From Streptomyces fodineus (GTDB taxonomy: Bacteria; Actinomycetota; Actinomycetes; Streptomycetales; Streptomycetaceae): 64,000 nt of DNA. Made by a program: the position numbers and the translations under genes. Below, one piece after another: positions 59,835 to 64,000 of the stretch. The number at the start of each line of letters is the position of its first letter. Within the stretch, counting starts at the first letter, position 1. Location of the stretch: NCBI RefSeq assembly GCF_001735805.1, contig NZ_CP017248.1, forward strand, positions 3,534,001 to 3,598,000, written 5' to 3'. Under the pieces are notes generated by a model. It made no database searches. It had not been told where the DNA came from and saw only the letters and a list, made by a program, of their open reading frames with translations.

Positions 59835-59873
59835 AGTGGGAGGCTCTACTTCAACAGTGGGAGGCTCTACTTC
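59835..59873 (-). repeat. Tandem duplication at the 3' end of the second permease gene
   Basis: AGTGGGAGGCTCTACTTC occurs at 59835-59852 and again at 59856-59873, 21 bases apart. The second copy holds the stop codon of the permease gene on the minus strand and the first contains a further in-frame stop. Confidence 0.8.
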
Positions 59874-60700
59874 GCGGCACCGGCCGTCAGGCCGGCGACG
59901 ATGCGGCGCTGGAAGAGCAGCACCATGACCACCAGCGGGATCGTGACGAGGACGCCCGCGGCCATCTGGCTGCCGAACGGGGTCTCGTACGTCGTGGCGC
60001 CGGTGAACTTGGAGATGGCGACCGGTGCGGTCTGCATGTCCGGCCGGTTGGTCATCGACAGGGCGATGAGGAACTCGTTCCAGGCGGCGATGAACGTGAT
60101 GATCGCGGTGGTGAAGATGCCCGGCGCGGCGAGCGGGATGACGATCTTACGGAAGGCCTGGCCCCGGGTGCAGCCGTCGACCATGGCGGCGTGCTCCAGC
60201 TCGTGTGGCATCTGCCGGAAGAACGTGGTCAGGTTCCACACCGCCAGCGGCAGCGCGAAGGACATGCTCGGCACGATCATGGCCTGGTAGGTGTTGATCC
60301 AGCCGATGTCCGTGAACAGCTTCAGCAACGGGACCACGATCGACACCACCGGGAACATCGAGGTGGCGATGATCAGGGTCAGGATCAGCCGCTTGAAGCG
60401 GAACTCCAGCCGGGCCATCGCGTAGGCGGTGAACGTGGCCAGCAGCAGCGCCAGCACGGTGGTGGTCCCTGCGACGACCAGGCTGTTGAGCAGTGCCCGG
60501 GTGAAGCCCTGGGAGGCGCCGAACAGCGACCGGTAGTTGTCGAACGACACCGGGGAGGGCACGAGCGAGGTGTCGAAGATGTCGGAGGTGCGGCGCAGGC
60601 TGGAGACCAGCATCCAGTAGAACGGGGCCAGGCAGTAGGCCACCACCGCGACGACCCCCGCGTACAGCAGCCGGCCGCGCCATTTCGCCGTGGTCGTCAT
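59867..60700 (-). CDS. CUT1 sugar ABC transporter permease (MalG-like)
   Basis: A 277-residue protein with six predicted helices. The EAA loop reads ELEHAAMVDGCTRGQAFRKIVIPLAAPGIF (EAA-like, with G in the fixed place), the site of ATPase contact. The ATG at 60700 overlaps the upstream permease stop by 4 bases. It is similar to MalG, part of the import operon. Confidence 0.93.
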   Translation of the reverse strand: MTTTAKWRGRLLYAGVVAVVAYCLAPFYWMLVSSLRRTSDIFDTSLVPSPVSFDNYRSLFGASQGFTRALLNSLVVAGTTTVLALLLATFTAYAMARLEFRFKRLILTLIIATSMFPVVSIVVPLLKLFTDIGWINTYQAMIVPSMSFALPLAVWNLTTFFRQMPHELEHAAMVDGCTRGQAFRKIVIPLAAPGIFTTAIITFIAAWNEFLIALSMTNRPDMQTAPVAISKFTGATTYETPFGSQMAAGVLVTIPLVVMVLLFQRRIVAGLTAGAAK

Positions 60701-61737
60701 GCCGTCACCTCCGCACGGCGTGCGAACACGAACCGGCCCGTCCTGCCACGGCCGCCGCCGGTGTCGCCGACGAGATCGGCGCCCAGCAGCCGTACGAAGG
60801 CGAGCGCGATGAGGAAGACGTACAGGAAGAGCAGGACCGCGTAGGCGGAGGCCGGGCCGAAGCGGACGTTGGACGCCTCGTTCTGCGCCAGCATGGACAG
60901 GGTTTCCACCGAGTTCTTCTGCGCGCCGATCAGGATGTAGGGCAGGTCGAACATCCGCAGCGCGTCCATGCAGCGGAACAGCACCGCCACCAGCAGCGCG
61001 GGCTTCACCAGCGGCAGCGTGATGTGCCAGAACTGACGCAGCGCCCTGGCACCGTCGATGCGGGCCGCCTCGTAGACCTCCTTCGGGATCACCTGCAGCC
61101 CGGCCAGGACCAGCAGCCCGATGAACGGGGCGGTCTTCCACACCTCGGCGACGATGACCGCGACCTTGGCGTGGAAGCCCTCGGTGGTCCACAGGATCTG
61201 GTGGCCGATCAGGGCGTTGGCGATGCCGTCGCTGTTGAAGATCCACCGCCACAGCAGGCCGGAGATGGCCGTGGGCACCGCCCAGGGGACGAGGATGCTC
61301 GCCCGGACCAGGGCCCGGCCGCTGAACGCCCGGTGCATGATCAGGGCCATGGCCACGCCGATCACCGTTTCCAGACCGACGGTGACGACGGTGAAGAAGG
61401 TGGTGTTCCAGAAGGCGTTCCAGAACCGGTCGCCGGCCGCGCCGAAGATGTCGGCGTAGTTCCTCAGCCCGACGAACGGCTCGGTGCTGCGGATGAAGCC
61501 GGTCTTCGGGTCCAGCCCCTTCGGCCCGTACAGCGACTCCCGCAGTGCCATCAGCGTCGGGTAGAGCACGACGACCGTCAGCACCAGGAGCGTCGGGGAC
61601 ACCAGCAGGGCCGCCATCCGGCCGGTGCCGGCCGTGGCGCGGGCCCGGGGCCGGGGCCGCCGGCCCTTCACCTGGGTACGGGACGGGCGGTGGGACTCTG
61701 CCACGGCGGGTCCGGGGGGTGTCTCGATGTCGGTCAT
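60697..61737 (-). CDS. CUT1 sugar ABC transporter permease (MalF-like)
   Basis: A 346-residue protein with six or seven helices and an Arg/Pro-rich cytoplasmic N-terminus. The EAA loop reads VYEAARIDGARALRQFWHITLPLVKPAL. The ATG at 61737 follows GAGGAG and lies 11 bases from the stop of the binding-protein gene. It forms the channel with the MalG-like protein. Confidence 0.93.
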   Translation of the reverse strand: MTDIETPPGPAVAESHRPSRTQVKGRRPRPRARATAGTGRMAALLVSPTLLVLTVVVLYPTLMALRESLYGPKGLDPKTGFIRSTEPFVGLRNYADIFGAAGDRFWNAFWNTTFFTVVTVGLETVIGVAMALIMHRAFSGRALVRASILVPWAVPTAISGLLWRWIFNSDGIANALIGHQILWTTEGFHAKVAVIVAEVWKTAPFIGLLVLAGLQVIPKEVYEAARIDGARALRQFWHITLPLVKPALLVAVLFRCMDALRMFDLPYILIGAQKNSVETLSMLAQNEASNVRFGPASAYAVLLFLYVFLIALAFVRLLGADLVGDTGGGRGRTGRFVFARRAEVTA

Positions 61738-61748
61738 GGCCCCGCTCC

Positions 61749-63047
61749 TCACTGCGCCGTGGACTTCAGCAGCTCCCGCTGCAGGTCCTTCAGCGCCTGT
61801 GCGCTGCTCTTGGTGCCGGTCAGCGCGGCGTACGCCTCCTGCTGGATCGCCGAGGTCACATCGCCGTACTGGACGACGCGCGGGCGCGGCACGGCGTGCA
61901 GGATCGACTGCTTGAGGACCGGGAGGTACGGATACTGCCCGGTCAGGGACGGGTCGTCGTACAGGGCCGCGTACGGCGGGGCCAGGGAGGCCTTCTCCAG
62001 GAAGGTCTTCGCGGTGACCTCACCGCTGTAGAACTTCATGAAGTCCAGGGCCGTGGCCTTGTTCTTGGCGAAGGACGACAGGGCCAGGTTGTGGCCGCCG
62101 AGGCTGGAGGCGCCGGGTCCGGTCAGGCCGGGCAGCGGCGCGACGGCGTACTTGCCGGCCACCTTGCTCTTGCCCGCGAGCGCGTACATGTACGGCCAGT
62201 TCCGCAGGAAGACCAGCTTGCCGGCCTGGAACGCCTGGCGGCCGTCCTCCTCCTGGTAGGTGATGGCCTCCTTGGGGATCGTCCCGTCCCGGAAGGAGCC
62301 GGCGAGGAAGTCCAGTCCCTTCTTCGCCTCGGGGGTGTCCACATCGGGCTTGCCGTTCGCGTCGGTGACGACACCGCCCGCGGAGTTCACGGCCTCGGAG
62401 AAGTTCACCGTCAGGCCCTCGTACTTCTGGAACTGCCCGGCGTAGCAGGACATGTCCTTGGCCGCGGGCAGCTTCTTCACCTTGGCGCAGTCGGCCGTCA
62501 ACTCGGCCCAGGTCGCGGGGGCCTTGCCGACTCCGGCCTGCTTCAGCAGGTCGGTGCGGTAGTACAGCATCCCGCCGTCCGAGCTGGCCGGGGCCGCGTA
62601 CAGGCCGCCGCGGTACTTCGCCGTCTCCACCACCGGCTTCAGCATCTTCCCCAGCGGGAACTGCCGTTCGGGCAGCTTGTCGATCCACTGGTGCGCGGCG
62701 AACTCCGACGTCCACACGGCGTCCAGGGAGAGCACCGTGTAGGCGTCGGACTTCGTCTCCGCGTTCTGGATCATCTGCTGGCGCTGGGCGTCCGCGTCCG
62801 TGGGCAGCTGGATGAAGGTGACCTTCTCCTTCGGGTGCAGCCTGTTCCACTGGTCGAGGACCGGCTGGACGGCTCCGGTGGTGTCCTTTCCGGCCACGAA
62901 GGCGATGGGGCCGCGGCCGGTGAACGACGTGGTCCCGGACTGCCCCGCGGAGCCGCCGTCGTCGGACGAGCCGCAGGCGGCGAGCAGGAGTCCGCAGGCG
63001 GCGAGCGCGGCGGAACATCGAAGGGCTCTGGCGGTTGTGGTCTTCAC
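61749..63047 (-). CDS. Sugar ABC transporter substrate-binding lipoprotein (MalE-like)
   Basis: A 432-residue lipoprotein. The lipobox LLLAACGSS follows the signal peptide; the GTG at 63047 has AGGAG upstream. The mature protein has the extracellular solute-binding family 1 fold, with FVAGKDTTGAVQPVLDQWNRLHPKEKVTFIQLP near the N-terminus. It binds alpha-glucosides or a related sugar outside the membrane. It is first gene of the operon and has a leader of about 135 bases from a promoter described separately. Confidence 0.93.
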   Translation of the reverse strand: MKTTTARALRCSAALAACGLLLAACGSSDDGGSAGQSGTTSFTGRGPIAFVAGKDTTGAVQPVLDQWNRLHPKEKVTFIQLPTDADAQRQQMIQNAETKSDAYTVLSLDAVWTSEFAAHQWIDKLPERQFPLGKMLKPVVETAKYRGGLYAAPASSDGGMLYYRTDLLKQAGVGKAPATWAELTADCAKVKKLPAAKDMSCYAGQFQKYEGLTVNFSEAVNSAGGVVTDANGKPDVDTPEAKKGLDFLAGSFRDGTIPKEAITYQEEDGRQAFQAGKLVFLRNWPYMYALAGKSKVAGKYAVAPLPGLTGPGASSLGGHNLALSSFAKNKATALDFMKFYSGEVTAKTFLEKASLAPPYAALYDDPSLTGQYPYLPVLKQSILHAVPRPRVVQYGDVTSAIQQEAYAALTGTKSSAQALKDLQRELLKSTAQ

Positions 63048-63190
63048 TGTCTCTCCTGGTCGTGCGGAACCTGAGGCGACGCTGTTGTGAGACTGCGTTG
63101 TCACAGCAACTTCTTGATCAAACACACAGGTCAAAGCATGTGCATCGAAAGAGGAGGGTGGGGTCTTGATCCCGCTGAGACAACGCTTGC

Positions 63191-63219
63191 ACGCTAGGAG
63201 TGGGGTAAGCGGAAGTCAA
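63191..63219 (-). promoter_or_regulatory. Promoter of the sugar-import operon
   Basis: On the minus strand TTGACT (-35, plus 63214-63219), a 17-base spacer and TAGCGT (-10, plus 63191-63196) match the Streptomyces vegetative consensus. Just downstream lies GCAAGCGTTG, possibly part of a regulator site. Confidence 0.65.
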
Positions 63220-63264
63220 TGCGTTACTTCTGGGTAATGAGAGAGAGGAGGCCTGGAGATCCCG

Positions 63265-63278
63265 TGAAAGCGCTGTCA
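63265..63278. promoter_or_regulatory. LacI-type operator TGAAAGCGCTGTCA
   Basis: This 14-base near-palindrome differs at one position from the symmetric TGAAAGCGCTTTCA of the LacI/CcpA class. It lies 45 bases before the LacI-type regulator start and about 45 bases upstream of the operon's -35 box, so it may control either direction. Confidence 0.6.
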
Positions 63279-63322
63279 TGAAGCGGCCTCAACCGTGGGG
63301 CCTCTGTGCTACCGTCCGTCAC

Positions 63323-64000
63323 ATGCCACCAGCTCAGCGACACCCCACGATGGCTGACGTCGCCGAACGGGCCGGGGTGTCCACCTCCACCGTCTCGCGG
63401 ACCCTGCGCGGCCTGACCACCGTCTCGCCGGAGGTCCGCGCCCGTGTCGAGCAGGCCGCCCGCGAGCTGAACTTCGCCGTCTCCCGCCAGGCTGCAAGCC
63501 TTGTCACGGGCAAGACGGGGACCGTGGCGGTGCTCGTCCCCACTCTCAACGCGTGGTTCATGGGCTCGGCCCTCTCCAGCCTGGCTCCGGTGCTGCGGAC
63601 CGCGGGCATGGAGCTGACCGTCTACGTGATCCCCGACCTCGCCGAGCGCGCCGCGTTCTTCGACCGGCTCCCCGCCCGCCGGAACGCCGACGCGCTGCTG
63701 GTCTTCTCCTTCGACCTCACCGAGGAGGAGACCGACCGGCTGGACACACTCGGCATGCCGGTCATCTACGTCAGCCAGCACGTCGACGGCCGCCCCAGCG
63801 TGTACGTCGACGACGTCGCCGGCGCCCTGCACGGCACCCGGCACCTGTTCAACCTCGGCCACCGCCGGATCGCGTTCATCAAGACGGTGGGCGCCAGCGG
63901 CTTCTCCTTCAGCTCCAACGAGCGGCTGGTCGGCTACCAGCAGGCACTCGCCGAAGCGGGCATCCCGCGCGACGACGACCTGGTGGCCGCCCTGCCGGTC
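63323..64000 (+). CDS. LacI-family transcriptional regulator (partial)
   Basis: The first 226 residues are in the window and the gene continues beyond it. The N-terminal HTH reads HPTMADVAERAGVSTSTVSRTLRGLTTVSPEVRARVEQAARELNF, with the hinge AASLVTGKTGTV. The periplasmic-binding-like sensor domain contains VAVLVPTLNAWFMGSALSSLAPVL and the later GALHGTRHLFNLGHRRIAFIK. It is divergent from the sugar-import operon and likely represses it until sugar is bound. Confidence 0.93.
   Translation, partial: MPPAQRHPTMADVAERAGVSTSTVSRTLRGLTTVSPEVRARVEQAARELNFAVSRQAASLVTGKTGTVAVLVPTLNAWFMGSALSSLAPVLRTAGMELTVYVIPDLAERAAFFDRLPARRNADALLVFSFDLTEEETDRLDTLGMPVIYVSQHVDGRPSVYVDDVAGALHGTRHLFNLGHRRIAFIKTVGASGFSFSSNERLVGYQQALAEAGIPRDDDLVAALPV

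Overview
The window reads as Streptomyces chromosome. Base composition is very GC-rich with strong third-position GC. GTG and TTG starts are common, gene pairs overlap by ATGA or GTGA, and the families are typical of the genus: a conservon, kgd, Ni-SOD with its maturation protease, a SpoIIE phosphatase and a cytoplasmic Ser/Thr kinase. From memory, the order RodA/PBP2, diiron enzymes, NlpC/P60, conservon, lon, two-component system, kgd, malic enzyme, sodX/sodN follows the conserved core near SCO5302 to SCO5254 of S. coelicolor; this was not checked by alignment. No tRNA, rRNA, CRISPR array or intact insertion sequence was seen.

Layout. 0-7 kb: a NERD-like protein, a frameshifted tyrosine-phosphatase gene, a lipoprotein/histidine-kinase pair, a RodA-type glycosyltransferase with its class B PBP, and a DUF3291 protein. 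7-13.3 kb: a Pro/Gln-rich membrane protein, two divergent diiron-enzyme genes with a TetR regulator, an NlpC/P60 hydrolase behind a strong hairpin, and a small secreted protein. 13.3-19.8 kb: a conservon (sensor kinase, roadblock, DUF742, GTPase) followed by a StyA-like flavin monooxygenase. 20-28 kb: a PP2C-like phosphatase, MarR, a GH25 lysozyme, a lone LuxR-type HTH, a PAS/GAF/SpoIIE/HATPase phosphatase, a small Pro-rich secreted protein, a remarkable secreted N/Q/T-rich repeat protein and a Ser/Thr kinase. 28-38.4 kb: lon with a HAIR box, a rhomboid-like membrane protein, a spermidine-synthase-like protein, an OmpR-type two-component system and the large kgd gene. 38.4-47.2 kb: a DUF6104 protein, DUF4097 with PadR, Clp-N with a small HTH, an MDR oxidoreductase, malic enzyme, a methyltransferase, a CGNR zinc-finger protein, and sodX with sodN.

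47.2-64 kb looks accessory to that core. Two ABC-transporter and two-component modules lie in mirror arrangement (47.2-56.8 kb). They are followed by a small secreted protein, a four-EF-hand protein, and a CUT1 sugar-import operon (binding protein, two permeases, GH13 alpha-glucosidase) with a divergent LacI regulator cut by the window end. That operon has no ATPase gene, as expected if it shares the MsiK ATPase.

Functional links. RodA and PBP2 form a cell-wall synthesis pair, and the NlpC/P60, GH25 and repeat proteins are exported surface or wall proteins. Lon carries an HspR-type operator. The two small regulators (PadR and the 69-aa HTH) have clear palindromic operators in front of their own operons. 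Three genes (phosphatase, Pro/Gln-rich membrane protein, PadR) carry apparent single-base deletions in or near C/G-rich runs, which suggests either sequence errors or recent decay.
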